A stretch of DNA of 64,000 nt. Source: Zea mays (Eukaryota > Streptophyta > Magnoliopsida > Poales > Poaceae). A program made the translations under genes and the position numbers. Where the stretch lies: assembly GCF_902167145.1 (NCBI RefSeq), contig NC_050098.1, positions 19,302,501 to 19,366,500 of the forward strand. Reading direction: 5' to 3'. Positions 23,445 through 34,122 of this stretch are shown here, in pieces (position 1 is the first letter of the stretch; each line of letters opens with the position of its first letter). The notes under the pieces are model-generated. The model saw only the letters and a list, made by a program, of their open reading frames with translations. It was not told the origin of the DNA and made no database searches.

Positions 23445-24374
23445 CTAAGGAAACTGCCTCTGGTACTGGTGCTGGTGCTGACGTTGATGCTGGTGTTGGT
23501 GACCCTGCTTGAATTGCTGGGGCGAGTTGTCTAAGTAGCAGGGACGACTACTACTCCCGGCCGGAGGCCCACCAATCTTGCACTTCCTATCCTCCATCTC
23601 CCGACGCTTCCTTTCAGTCATGATTGCTCTGTCTATCAAGTGTTGGAAGGTGGGGAAAGTGTGGTTCATGAGCTAATAATGGAGGGGATCAACCAATCCT
23701 CTCAGAAAGCGGTATTGCCTCTTTGCATCCGTGTTGACGTCTTCTAGGGCATAACGTGACAGCTGCAGAAACTTATCCCGGTACTCACTGACGGACAGGG
23801 GACCTTGCTTCAGGGCGAGAAACCCCTCCTTCCTCACTATCATCAGTCCCTCGGGCACATGGTAGCGACAAAAGTTGTCCCTGAACTCCTCCCAAGTGAT
23901 GGCTTCAGGGTTGGCATGGGTGGTGAGGTAAGACTCCCACCAAGACTGTGTTGCTCCCCTCAACTGTCGGGGACCATACAACACCTTCTCACGGTCGTTG
24001 CACTGAGCAATGTGCAACTCACGCTCCATAGTATGCAACCAATCTTCCACGTCCATGGGGACAGCGGAGTGGGTAAAGATAGGGGGATGGCCCCTCATGA
24101 ATTCTACCCGCTTGTCTTTGGGCACTTGTGGCATCTGGACTTGTACTGGAGGCTGAGGTGGTGGTGGCTGCTGCTGAACCTGCTGCATCGCTGCTAATGT
24201 CTGACCAATTGTCTGAACTGCCTGGGTCTGCATTAAGAACATCTGCTCAATGGTCATTGGGGATGGCAGTGGCAAATGCTGCTGCGGAGCTGCCTCCTCT
24301 TGGGGTGCCTGCTGCTCTGGCTGAGCACGCCTCGCACCTCTGCGCCTGTTCTCAGACATATGTAGAAACCACAT
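23445..24374 (-). pseudogene. gag: Chromovirus gag; one internal stop
   Basis: The likely start is the ATG at 24359 (MSENRRRGARR); another ATG lies five codons upstream. A Gln/Pro-rich N-terminal part is followed by the retrotransposon gag core (DVEDWLHTMER, ATQSWWESY, YHVPEGLMIVRKEGF, EYRDKFLQLSRYA). A TAG at 23670-23672 interrupts it, and the same frame continues as the Lys/Arg- and Gln/His-rich tail that normally leads to a zinc knuckle. No CCHC is visible before the frame ends at 23445. Confidence 0.8.
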
Positions 24375-24709
24375 ACATATCAGATCTGACTCTGCAGTCT
24401 TTTAGCATAAGAAAAGATATACAGAAAACTTTGTAGCATTGAACAATTGATCATCTTCACAGACAACTTCTCAGATAAAGAGGAAAGTGGGAATAAATGG
24501 ATTACCCAACTAAATAACTGACTTTATTAATAACTACACCAAGTTGCAGGGGATACCCACACCTTGGTGACAATCATTACAAAGATCCAACTTCATTACA
24601 TGTTCATCATGACAAGCATACAACAAAAGATAGCCAAACTAAATCTAACTAAGACTGACTAGACTAAGACACTGAATTAAGCATTATTACAGACTCCGAC
24701 TCCATCGAT
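24375..24709. other. Spacer between extra ORF and gag
   Basis: 335 bp, AT-rich, with no open frame of note. It could contain splice signals that join the upstream ORF to gag, but I see no decisive site. Confidence 0.4.
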
Positions 24710-25741
24710 CTATGGATCTAAATCTAAGCGGGTCCTGCAGTCTAGGGTACCATAGTCGAAGCGACCACGGGGCGGTGAACGGTAAGGGTGCTGAATCCCT
24801 ACAGGGGCGGGAAAACCACCATCAAGATAGTGGCGTGTCGCGCATTCAGCACGCAATTCCGCAACCTTTGCTCGAACCTTGCCCAACTCGTCAAGGGCAT
24901 GGTCCAACTCTGTGTTGAGCACGACGACCAAGTTGACCATGCTGCTCAGCCTGGGATTGTCCTCACCAACTGGCGAGACAATCACACCTCCAGCACCGCC
25001 GGTCGAATGGCGAGGGTGGTACTTCAGGTCAAGGCCATCAGCTACCCCGCTGAACAACGAGCAATACTGAGAAAGTGCCCGTCGTGCTACATCTTGCATG
25101 GCTGCCTCGGCAGTGTCCCTCTCAGTGATAGAATAGTGCTCTGAGAAGGCCTCTACACCCTGGAGATCATCGTCCGGACGGCGCACCAAGCAAGTAGCCT
25201 CCCACTGGTCCGGGTATAACCCGCGATGATGCTGGTAGACTACACAAAGGTACTCGATAGACCAGATGTGTCGGTCGAATGCCTGACGCAACAGGGTATC
25301 GAGAGCATCGTGGAAGTGACACCCACTAGCAGAGTCACGAGTGATGGGTCTCGTGATCCATCCCTCTGGTTTCGGCTCCTCCGAACGCTCCGTGCCGTGG
25401 CTCGAACTGCCACCGGCGTCATCGTCGTCTCCGTTTTCGTCGGAGTCTCGTCTAGCAGCCGGGATGCCCTGTGGTGGTGCAGGGGGCATCTCTGGCTGAG
25501 GTGCAGGGGAAGGCGGCCTCTCAGACTCCACCTCCCGCTGAGGCGAGGGGGAAGAGTCCTGCTGCTCCTGCTCTTGCTCCTGCTCCTGGCGTCGGCGCTC
25601 CTGCTCCTCGTGCAGGCGACAATGCAGTCTCTCCAGCTGGCTGGATTGACCTGACACTGTGCGACGCAGTGGACGCTCTGCCAGGCGAGAAGGCAAAAAG
25701 GGGATCACAGACTTACATGCAGTGCACCTGAGACGAGCCAT
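24710..25741 (-). CDS. Intact extra ORF between the PBS and gag of the chromovirus, function unknown
   Basis: 343 codons from a true ATG (25741) to the stop at 24710, uninterrupted although gag-pol of the same element is heavily damaged. It starts MARLRCTACKS. Residues ~40-75 are Gln/Glu/Arg-rich (a run of EQEQEQ), followed by a Pro/Ser-rich and acidic linker with a DENGDDDD stretch to ~125. The middle (about 140-250) is a more globular part with several Trp, Tyr and His residues. Residues ~275-305 form a leucine-heptad coiled-coil candidate (VVLNTELDHALDELGKV). I see no signal peptide, membrane segment, zinc knuckle or enzyme motif. It lies 237 bp from the 5' LTR and 335 bp before gag, all in sense orientation, so it would be the first ORF on the genomic RNA. 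It may be an accessory protein, or a 5' part of gag joined by splicing. I do not recognise a family. Confidence 0.65.
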   Translation of the reverse strand: MARLRCTACKSVIPFLPSRLAERPLRRTVSGQSSQLERLHCRLHEEQERRRQEQEQEQEQQDSSPSPQREVESERPPSPAPQPEMPPAPPQGIPAARRDSDENGDDDDAGGSSSHGTERSEEPKPEGWITRPITRDSASGCHFHDALDTLLRQAFDRHIWSIEYLCVVYQHHRGLYPDQWEATCLVRRPDDDLQGVEAFSEHYSITERDTAEAAMQDVARRALSQYCSLFSGVADGLDLKYHPRHSTGGAGGVIVSPVGEDNPRLSSMVNLVVVLNTELDHALDELGKVRAKVAELRAECATRHYLDGGFPAPVGIQHPYRSPPRGRFDYGTLDCRTRLDLDP

Positions 25742-25977
25742 CTACAAAAGACATCGTAAGCACAAGAGTAAGAATAAAACTATGAGACCAGAAAGTAAAC
25801 AGAAAGGAAAGTGAGATGAAACTTTTTGAGATAGGTAAATAACATAGAGTTAGTCAAGACGACCAACCTTTGAAAAGACACTAAGGTCAAGGTAAGAGTA
25901 CAGGTCTATAGTCCTTAGGTCAACCATTCTAGTCTAGGTTAGCGGTCCTACAGTCAGCAAGGCTTTGATACCACTTA
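25742..25977 (-). other. 5' leader and primer binding site of the chromovirus
   Basis: Just inside the 5' LTR the minus strand reads TAAGTGGTATCAAAGCC (about 25961-25977), close to the tRNA-iMet type PBS TGGTATCAGAGC. The remaining leader has no open frame. Confidence 0.75.
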
Positions 25978-27039
25978 TGTCACACCCGGTTTTGGAAGGT
26001 AAACCGAATGCGAACCATGTACGTGCCAGGATCAGAACTCACGTACATAGCGATTACATAATTGGACATCATCACACAATGCTTGAATTAAATAGCAGAA
26101 AGGTACTTAGTTACATCAAGATGTCTGAGACATCCATAGAGTCTAATACATATCCATAGTGTTTAACGATAACATCAAAGTGCGGAGTTATGAAACGTAG
26201 AATGTAAGCCTACACAGGCAGCTAACTAGGAGTTTACCACTAAGATAAACTAGAACTCATCATATTCCTGGAACTCCTCGAAGTCATCTATGTTGCCAGC
26301 TTCACCTCCTAAGCACCGAGAACAGTGGGGACAACCTGGGGTGGGGTGGTTTGTAAAGCAAGGGTGAGTACACTTCAAAGTACTCAGCAAATGTCCTGTT
26401 TGGCTAAAGTGGACTAGCTATATGTGGAGTTTAAAGTTAAGCAGTTGCTTTTAGTTGGTCAAGTTTTATTACTATAAGTAGAGCCAAGTTTTAGTAATAA
26501 CCCAGTTATTATCCAGAGGCACTCCTTCCAAGAGGAAATACCAGAGATCAGGATTATAATCACCATTGTTAATCATCATCATAAAAGTAACCATTGTTCT
26601 TCTAATCGAAGAGGATCCCAAGGCTGCTCATAACCGCGAGCACGACTGATATACCAATTTCTAACACTCTACAGAGGTTGCACACTTTACCCACAAGCCA
26701 TGATTCCCATTCTGCCCAGGGTTCTAGCCTCCCCATTGATCACTACCAAGGTGACCTAGCAGGGTCTCACTACGTAGCCTTTACAAAGATTTCCCAGAGG
26801 ACATAGCCGCCCGTTAGGTTTCTCCAGTTTGATAAACACAGTACATCTCCCCAAAGGAAGGGTGACTAACAAAACCAAATCAAAGAACCTCTGCAACCAA
26901 CCTCGGTAGAGCAAGTACTGTGCCCGGACCCCATTGACGGCCCTACGGTGAAGCCAACTACTCCTCTGGTTCCTCTAATTAATCAGCTAAGGGCGTCCCA
27001 TTCCACCCTCATGGTTGCATTGTTATCTCGGGTTGTCAC
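25978..27039 (-). repeat. 5' LTR of the Tekay-clade element, left part
   Basis: It starts TGTCACACCCGG at 25978 and matches 16134-17195. It is interrupted after GTCAC (27035-27039) by the Copia insertion and resumes at 61569. Confidence 0.9.
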
Positions 27040-28311
27040 TGAGAGCACCTAGAGGGGGGGTGAATAGGTGATCCTGTAAAATCAAACACTAATAGCCACA
27101 AAACTTACTTTAAAGTGTTAGTACGACTAAGTAGCTTTGAAGCGAGTTCTTGTGAACACAACAATCACAAAGAAAGCAACACAAGAGACACACGATTTTT
27201 ATCCCGTGGTTCGGCCAAGTAACACTTGCCTACTTCCACGTTGTGGCGTCCCAATGGATGAGGGTTGCACTCAACCCCTTTCAAGTGATCCGATGATCAA
27301 CTTGAATACCACGGTCTTTTCCTTTAGAGTATGTTTCCCATTTGCGAGGAATCTCCACAATTTGGAGTCTCTCGCCCTTACAATTGAGATCACAAAGAAA
27401 GCACAGAGTAAGGTTGAGGAGAGCAACACACACAAGACTCAAATCCGCAGCACAACAACTCACACAAGTGAGAACGTGAGCACACAAACACAGCACGAGG
27501 AGTTTACAACTCGAATAGTGCTCAAATCTCAAGAACGATGATCCGATTGTGTGAAAGTGGAGTCTAGATGTCTTAGGATGTTTCTTGTAAGCTTGGTGTA
27601 CTCCTCCATGCGCCTAGGGGTCCCTTTTATAGCACCAAGGTAGCTAGGAGCCATTGGAGGCCAACTTGGAAGGCCAAACTTGCCTTCTGTCGGGTGGTGC
27701 ACCGGACAGTCCGGTGCACCACCGGACAGTCACTGTAGCTGTCCGGTCCACCACCGGACAGTCACTGTAGCTGTTCGATGCGCGATCTCCTCCCATATCT
27801 GGCGCATCCGACTGTTGGTCCTTGGGTCAGTTGGCGCACCGGACACTGTCCGGTGCACACTGGACAGTCCGGTGTGCCCAACCGACCGTTGCTGTGGGCC
27901 ACGCGTCGCCCGCGGATTGCGCAGCCGACCGTTGGCTCACCGGACAGTCCGGTGCGCCACCGAACAGTCCGGTGAATTATAGTCGTACGCCTCTGCGTTT
28001 TCCCGAGAACAGCCGGTTCACCGTCGGCCAGCCTGGCGCACCGGACACTGTCCGGTGCACCACTGGACAGACCGGTGAGCCTGGCCAGCGTTGGTGTTGG
28101 CTGCACACAACCAACTCTTTTCCTTTTGGCACTATTTCTAGCACTTAGACAAACATATTAGTATACAAAATAATATACTAAGTCTAGAAACATACCTTAT
28201 GCTTTGATTTGCACTCTTCACACATTTTGCACATAAGAACTCAATTAATGTGTTGGGCATCTAATCACCAAAATACTTATAGAAATGGCCCAAGGGCACA
28301 TTTCCCTTTCA
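27040..28311 (-). repeat. 3' LTR of the Opie/Ji-like element (1272 bp)
   Basis: Starts TGAGAGCACCTAGAGG and ends ATTTCCCTTTCA. It is flanked on both sides by GTCAC, like a solo LTR, because the base block after it is flanking DNA, not a polypurine tract. Confidence 0.9.
27690..28080. repeat. Cluster of GGACAGTCCGG palindromes in the Copia LTR
   Basis: Repeated CACCGGACAGTCCGGTG-type palindromes occur about eight times, mixed with CACTGTCCGGTGCAC variants. The same cluster is in the 5' LTR at 60970-61340. Such motifs are known from Opie/Ji-type LTRs; a role as enhancer or fold-back is inference. Confidence 0.7.
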
Positions 28312-28374
28312 GTCACTCCCCAAACAGGTCCTTACAGAGAGGCACTCAGGAAAGAGCCTGAGCCCCCTAGAGTA
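28312..28374. repeat. 63-bp copy of the chromovirus LTR flank inside the Copia element
   Basis: It begins GTCACTCCCCAAACAGG and ends CCCCCTAGAGTA. It corresponds to 17191 onward in the chromovirus 3' LTR and to 61569 onward in its 5' LTR. It sits between the Copia 3' LTR and the Copia internal region, where a polypurine tract is expected. It carries one private base (CTTACAGAG against CTTACGGAG in the other two). Confidence 0.88.
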
Positions 28375-28853
28375 TTTTGGACAAATCACAAATTCTAACT
28401 CTCCTATTTTCAAAATTCTCAAGTGGTTGGCTGATCCAGTTGCTTTGGCCTTAATTTCTCCCCCTTTGGCATTAAGCACCAAAACGAGATCATTTTTGGC
28501 CCTTTTAACCCCATTGCCTCACCAAAAATGTCAATTAAGAGCAAAAAGGCAATGAGAGCATAAGTATGAACTTGGAACTAAATACACTAATACCGGAGTG
28601 CAGTGGAAGTCTTTTCATCGTCCAAGTTCACCTTTTCCTTTCAATGCACCTTTGAGACTACATCAAGTATACTCACACAAACAGGTTAGTCTCAAAGGGT
28701 CAAGTTGTAGCACATCTCCCCCTACATATGTGCACCATGGACTTGTGAGGTCCGGAGAGGTCTTGCACAACTTGAGCACCACAAATATACAACGAATAAT
28801 GTAAATGCTTAAAGTAACATGATCAAAGGCATAGAACACATGTATGATATAGA
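28375..28853 (-). other. 3' noncoding region of the Copia element
   Basis: Sense sequence downstream of the pol stop. The phrase ATGCCAAAGGGGGAGAAAT at about 28457-28477 is the purine-rich signature usual between RNase H and the 3' LTR in Sireviruses. No open frame. Confidence 0.6.
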
Positions 28854-31050
28854 TCAATCCAGGTTACGTGAATCTAAGACATTTAGCTCACTACGCAACC
28901 TATAAAATGCTTTCTCATCCAACGGCCTGGTGAAGATATCGGCTAGCTGGTTCTCGGTGCTAATGTGAAAAATATCGATATCTCCCTTTTGCTGGTGATC
29001 CCTTAGGAAGTGATGTCGAATGTCTATGTGCTTAGTGCAGCTGTGTTCAACAGGATTATCCGCCAAGCGGATTGCACTCTCATTGTCACATAGGAGTGGG
29101 ACTTTGCTGAGATTGTAGCCAAAGTCCCGGAGGGTTTGCCTCATCCAAAGTAGTTGCGCACAACACTGTCCTGCGGCAACATACTCGGCCTCAGTGGTGG
29201 ATAGGGCAACGAATGTCTGTTTCTTGGAACTCCATGACACCAGGGACCTTCCTAGAAATTGGCACGTCCCTGATGTACTCTTCCTATCAACCTTGCACCC
29301 GGCATAGTCGGAGTCTGCGTATCCAATTAAGTCAAAGCTAGACCCCTTTGGATACCAGATCCCGAAGCACGACGTAGCAACTAAATATCGAAGAATTCGC
29401 TTAACGGCCACAAGGTGACATTCCCTAGGGTCGGATTGATATCTAGCACACATGCATACACTAAGCATAATGTCCGATCTACTAGCACATAAATAAAGTA
29501 ATGAACCTATCATGGACCGGTATGCCTTTTGATCAACGGACTTACCTCCTTTGTTGAGGTCGACATGCCCGTCGGTTCCCATCGGTGTCTTCGCGGGCTT
29601 GGCGTCCTTCATCCCAAACCTCTTGAGAAGATCTTGAGTGTACTTCATTTGGGAGATGAAGGTACCATCCTTGAGTTGCTTTACTTGGAATCCAAAGAAG
29701 TATGTCAACTCGCCCATCATCGACATTTCGAATTTCTGCATCATCACCCTGCTAAACTCCTCACAAGACTTTTGGTTAGTAGAACCAAATATTATGTCAT
29801 CGACATAAATTTGGCACACAAAAAGATCACCATCACAAGTCTTGGTGAAAAGAGTGGGATCAGCTTTCCCAGCCTTGAAAGCATTAGCAATTAAGAAATC
29901 TCTAAGGCATTCATACCATGCTCTTGGGGCTTGCTTAAGTCCATACTCCATAGAGCGCCTTAGAGAGCTTATACACGTGGTCGGGATACCTGTCATCCTC
30001 AAAGCCAGGGGTTGTTCTACGTATACCTCCTCCTTGATTGGCCCATTGAGGAAAGCGCTCTTTACGTCCATTTGAAATAGCCTGAAAGAGTGGTGAGGGG
30101 CATAGGCTAGCAAAATTCAAATTGACTCTAGCCTAGCCACAGGAGCAAAAGTCTCCTCGAAATCCAAACCTACGACTTAGACATAACCTTTTGCCACAAG
30201 TCGAGCCTTGTTTCTTGTCACCACCCCGTGCTCATCTTGCTTGTTGCGAAACACCCACTTGGTGCCCACAATGTTTTGCTTTGGACGTGGCACCAGGCTC
30301 CAGACTTCATTTCTTTTGAAGTTGTTGAGCTCTTCCTGCATGGCCAACACCCAGTCCGGATCCTGCAAGGCCTCTTCTACCTTGAAAGGCTCAATAGAAG
30401 AGACAAACGAGTAATGCTCACAAAAATTAGCTAAGCGTGAGCGAGTCGTTACTGCCTTGCTGATATCACCCAGAATTTGATCCACGGGGTGATTTCTTTG
30501 GATCATTGCTCGGACTTGAGTTGGAGGGACCCGTGGTGCTTCTTCCTCCATAACCTGTTCTTTTTGTACTCCCCCTTGATCATGCTCCTCTTCTTGAGGT
30601 ACCTGTCCATCATCTTGAGTTGGGGGATGCACCATTGTAGAGGAAGATGGCTGATCTTGTTCCTGAAGTTCCTGTGGTCGCACATCACCAATCGCCATCG
30701 TGCGCATTGCGGTCGTTGGAACTTCATCTTCTTCTATATCATCAAGATCAACTTGCTCTCTTGGAGAGCCATTAGTCTCATCAAATACAACATCGCTAGA
30801 GACTTCAACTAATCCTGATGATTTGTTGAAGACCCTATACGCCTTTGTATTTGATTCATACCCTAGTAAAAACCCTTCTACAACCTTGGGAGCAAATTTA
30901 GAATGTCTACCTTTCTTCACCAGAATGATCATTCGGTTTGTTACCGGTAAGGAGTTCGTAGGAGGTCTTCTTGAGAAGGCGATGCAGATATAACCGGTTT
31001 ATGGCGTGGCAAGCTGTGTTCACAACTTTCGACCAAAACCGCTCGGGCGT
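28854..31050 (-). pseudogene. pol: Copia pol: integrase tail, RT, RNase H; broken
   Basis: In sense, from 31050, it starts in the C-terminal part of integrase (a short run like NRLYLHRLLKKTSYELLTG). Bases 30932-30177 carry the integrase-RT linker and RT start (GFLLGYESNTKAYRVF, then NEVWSLVPRP and GTKWVFRNK). Bases 30113-28854 carry RT ([12 protein letters not shown], catalytic [10 protein letters not shown]) and RNase H ([29 protein letters not shown]). In-frame stops are TAA at about 30177 and TGA at 30116-30118. Between about 30025 and 29950 the frame is shifted and then restored, garbling about 20 residues before GLKQAPRAW. The YVDD and RNase H motifs are whole, but the polyprotein cannot be made. 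Confidence 0.85.
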
Positions 31051-31664
31051 TGTTGGGGACTTGTTCTCAAATGCTATGAATTAAGAACAAGGCAACATAT
31101 AATGTTAAATGTTAATGCCCTTCGTCCGCTGAAGCATTATCTCCCCAAAGGATTTAATGAGCTTCGGATGAAGGTCTTGGGTAATATATCACGAAGGTCA
31201 CACCTTCGTGATAAGAGATAAAACAATGCGAAATGAAATATAAAATATTATAGAATAACAAGAATAAATAACATTATTCACTTATTTTATAATATGAATT
31301 TAAATATTAAAACACAATATTTAGGTACATTTATACCTTCGCCTTGACAGAGAATAATTCCAGCGTAATGTGTTAGCGATTACAAGATTCCGTGAATAGT
31401 AAAGGAGTACTGTTCATCTATTTATAGACACAGGACGCAGCCTGTAAGAAATTACAATCATGCCCCTTACAAAAGATTACAATTATGACTCAGACCCTTA
31501 TGGACTAAAAAGTCATTCCATCTTTAAGTCGGTTCGATCCTTCGTCTTTGGATACATTATAGTATCGAAGCTTCATGAGCGGTAGCTTCGGTACCACATA
31601 TAAACAGATTTGCCGAAGGTGTTTCTTCCTGCAGGACCTTCAGCAACGAAGCATGGTCCCAATA
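31051..31664 (-). repeat. 3' LTR of the Tat element (614 bp)
   Basis: On the plus strand it starts TGTTGGGGACTTGTTC. The right end is placed at GGTCCCAATA because a PPT-like GGGGCTAC (minus) follows at once. The terminal TG of the sense start reads TA, probably one decay change. The minus strand carries a TATA box (CTATAAATAGATG) at about 31418-31428. Confidence 0.8.
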
Positions 31665-31677
31665 GTAGCCCCTTCGT
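31665..31677 (-). other. Polypurine tract of the Tat element
   Basis: The minus strand reads CACGAAGGGGCTAC next to the 3' LTR. The Huck-like element ends its PPT with the same GGGGCTAC. Confidence 0.6.
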
Positions 31678-31921
31678 GACGCTAGATCGTTTTTCGTAAC
31701 GAGCTTGATCCGTGAAAAAGTCTCTTAGGCTTTGGGAAGCCGAAGGTCCGAAAAACACCTTCCCTGAGCTCGTTGCCGGGAAACGATACAATTTCCCAGC
31801 GCAGAGCGGTCCCACCATGCAGATTTACCTTCTCGGGTTTTGTGGCCCACCGTTCAGTGGGTGCGAGCGACTGTTTGTCCGGCGTAAAAGACTTGACGAT
31901 TCACCTTCTTACCTGTAGCAC

Positions 31922-31930
31922 TATATAAAC
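31922..31930 (+). promoter_or_regulatory. TATA box of the antisense gene
   Basis: The plus strand reads CTATATAAACAGACGG, about 180 bp before the first ATG of the long plus-strand frame. It lies outside the LTR, so the antisense unit would have a promoter of its own. Expression is inference. Confidence 0.5.
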
Positions 31931-32100
31931 AGACGGGTAGGTGTGAAGTTACCACAGCATTCATTGCTATTGCACTGTTTTGCTGCCAAAAATTTAACCA
32001 TAGCCGAAGCTTGACTTTTGCACTCAAACGAAGCACCACTTTGGATTCTGCTTCGTCAAAAGAAGAGCTTCGGAAAAAACTTCAAGAAATTCATAATCAA

Positions 32101-34122
32101 ATGGCCAGAGTGCGCTCCACTGCCAGGGTTGAGCGTGATGGAGATGAGACCGAAGTCACCGAAACTGTTCCGATTTTCGAAGCAATGAGGCGTTCTGGGC
32201 TGGTTTCATCAGAGGACACACCTGCTGCCGAAGCAACACAAGCTGACGTTGAAGAAGATGAGATTGAAGATGAGTATGGTGCAATGCCATCTAAACCCAG
32301 CCACTTGGAGTTTGGGAAGTCTACTATTACCAAAGGTGATATGGCTAAGTTATTGAAGCTAGACTATTTCAGCGAAGACAAGAAGGAGCTAATTCGTTTC
32401 GGGGGAGAGGAAGTTACCCCAAAGCCCGAAAAAGATGAAGTGGTGGTTTTTAAAAGCTTCTTCAAAGCAGGGTTAAGATTTCCCCTGCATGGGATGATTG
32501 CAGATGTTTTAGAGAGATTTGGAATTCACCTTCATCAGTTAACCCCTAACGCCATTGTTAGGCTTAGTGTTTACATCTGGGCACTCCGAAGCCAGGAGGC
32601 AGAACCACTTGCCGAAGGTTTTTGCCGGGCACACGAGCTTCATTACCAGACAAAAGCTAGAGAAGATGGGCTGCATGATAATTTTGGCTGCTACAATTTT
32701 GCATATCGGAAAGATGCCAAGTACCCAGTTATCACCTATCGTACGAAATGGCCAGCTGGCTGGAAAAGTGAATGGTTTTATGTCAAAGTGGATGAAAAGA
32801 AGGAAAAGCTGGTTCAAAGCCCTTTAAGGTTAACCTTCGGAGTAACTAGGCCTCAATGCGTCATGGATCCAGATAGCCCATGCCAGATTGCACTGAGCGA
32901 ATTTCGGGTCGTTGCAGAGCACATTGGCACCAGGGATCTGGTCCAAGAATTCTTAGCCTTCAGATTATTCCCAACTTTGAAGGAATGGGACATGCCGAAG
33001 CTGAGAGGGGAGAAGAAGAAGAAAGAGCTTGTTCGGCTACCTTATCATTTCAAGTTTAAAAAACATTTTAAAACACCTTGCCAAGAGTGGTTGGATACAA
33101 TTGAGGTTATGTGCAACGAGATCCTCAACAACTATTCTAAAAAAGAAGATCAATTAATGACTGCGGCCTTCGGCACTCGTCCGAAGCGAAGAATGAATCA
33201 GGTGATGGATGCTTTGAATTTTGATTATCCTGACTATGGGCAGTTGGGCAAAGTTGCTGAAGGGCAGAAAAGAAAAAGAGTTGCCAGCGCTCTTGGCAAA
33301 GAAGGTACCAAATTGGCTAAAAAGGACAAAGAAATTTCTAAGAAAAGAAAACTGAGCCCTGAGCCGAAGATAGCTGCTCCAAAGAAAAGAAAAGCTGCAT
33401 CCCCGAAACCAAAGACGTCGGGCCAAGAGGAAGAAGCTCGTGCGACACCTTCTGTTGCCGAAGTGGAAGAGATTCTAAAGGTAATGACTGAACCTTTGCC
33501 TATCAAGCTAAGTCTGCTGGCGCCAGAACTGACGAAGTTTTTTCAGAAGGAAAAAGAACCTTCAGCAACAGAAAGTCCCGCTAAGCTGAAAAAACGGAGA
33601 ATTATCCAAGTGGCCGATGTCATTCATCAGACACCACCACCGACATCGGCGTCAAAAAAACCATTTATTGAAAGCGCTGGCACTGCCGAAACCGCAGCCA
33701 CCGGAGCCGCAGCCACCGGAGCCGAAGGTGCCGAAACCGAGACCGCCGAAGATCCTAATCTAGAAACCACACTTGGTGATATTGATAACATGCTTCTAAA
33801 AATGGCTGAGGAAGAAGCTGCTGCGGCCGCGGTGGACACGACAATTGAGAAAGGAAAAGGACAAATTGAAGATACTTTGGAAGAGGAAAACTTCAATTTT
33901 CAAGATATACTAGGACAAGAGTTATCAGAAACTGAAAAAGAAGAGCTAAAGAAATATGCTGTATCCTGTGGGTACAAACCAGGGGCTCTGCTGTTTGGCG
34001 GAGTCAATGAAGGGAAACTAAGATGCCTTCGGAATCGAACCGAGGCCAAGGTCGTTAGGACTTTCTCAAAGAATGTTGGCCTGCCGAAGATTGAGGCGGA
34101 CCTCTGCAGGTACCAGCGATAG
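32101..34122 (+). CDS. Antisense ORF of the Tat element, putative 'gypsy type transposon' domain protein
   Basis: 673 codons from the first ATG (MARVRSTARVE); the frame stays open about 30 codons further upstream with no ATG. Residues ~115-185 resemble the plant putative gypsy-type transposon domain (Pfam PF04195 by memory): FFKAGLRFPLHGMI, LHQLTPNAIVRLSV, then EGFCRAHEL. The N-terminal ~80 residues are acidic. Residues ~370-450 contain several basic clusters (KRKR, KKRK, PKKRK) that look like nuclear localisation signals. Glu/Ala-rich linkers follow to ~600, then a C-terminal piece (ELKKYAVSCGYKPGALLFGG). The gene lies opposite to pol and between pol and the 3' LTR. Similar antisense ORFs are known from Tat elements such as Grande; their job is unknown. 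The frame here is intact although sense pol is broken. Confidence 0.7.
   Translation: MARVRSTARVERDGDETEVTETVPIFEAMRRSGLVSSEDTPAAEATQADVEEDEIEDEYGAMPSKPSHLEFGKSTITKGDMAKLLKLDYFSEDKKELIRFGGEEVTPKPEKDEVVVFKSFFKAGLRFPLHGMIADVLERFGIHLHQLTPNAIVRLSVYIWALRSQEAEPLAEGFCRAHELHYQTKAREDGLHDNFGCYNFAYRKDAKYPVITYRTKWPAGWKSEWFYVKVDEKKEKLVQSPLRLTFGVTRPQCVMDPDSPCQIALSEFRVVAEHIGTRDLVQEFLAFRLFPTLKEWDMPKLRGEKKKKELVRLPYHFKFKKHFKTPCQEWLDTIEVMCNEILNNYSKKEDQLMTAAFGTRPKRRMNQVMDALNFDYPDYGQLGKVAEGQKRKRVASALGKEGTKLAKKDKEISKKRKLSPEPKIAAPKKRKAASPKPKTSGQEEEARATPSVAEVEEILKVMTEPLPIKLSLLAPELTKFFQKEKEPSATESPAKLKKRRIIQVADVIHQTPPPTSASKKPFIESAGTAETAATGAAATGAEGAETETAEDPNLETTLGDIDNMLLKMAEEEAAAAAVDTTIEKGKGQIEDTLEEENFNFQDILGQELSETEKEELKKYAVSCGYKPGALLFGGVNEGKLRCLRNRTEAKVVRTFSKNVGLPKIEADLCRYQR

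Noticed and set aside
25960..25977. Possible tRNA gene signal near TGGTATCAAAGCC
   Set aside because: Only the short complement of a tRNA 3' end is present next to an LTR, so it is a primer binding site. The same holds at 60434-60448.
27680..28148. Frames of 65-114 codons in the Copia LTR
   Set aside because: They arise from the GGACAGTCCGG palindromes and recur with different limits in the other LTR.
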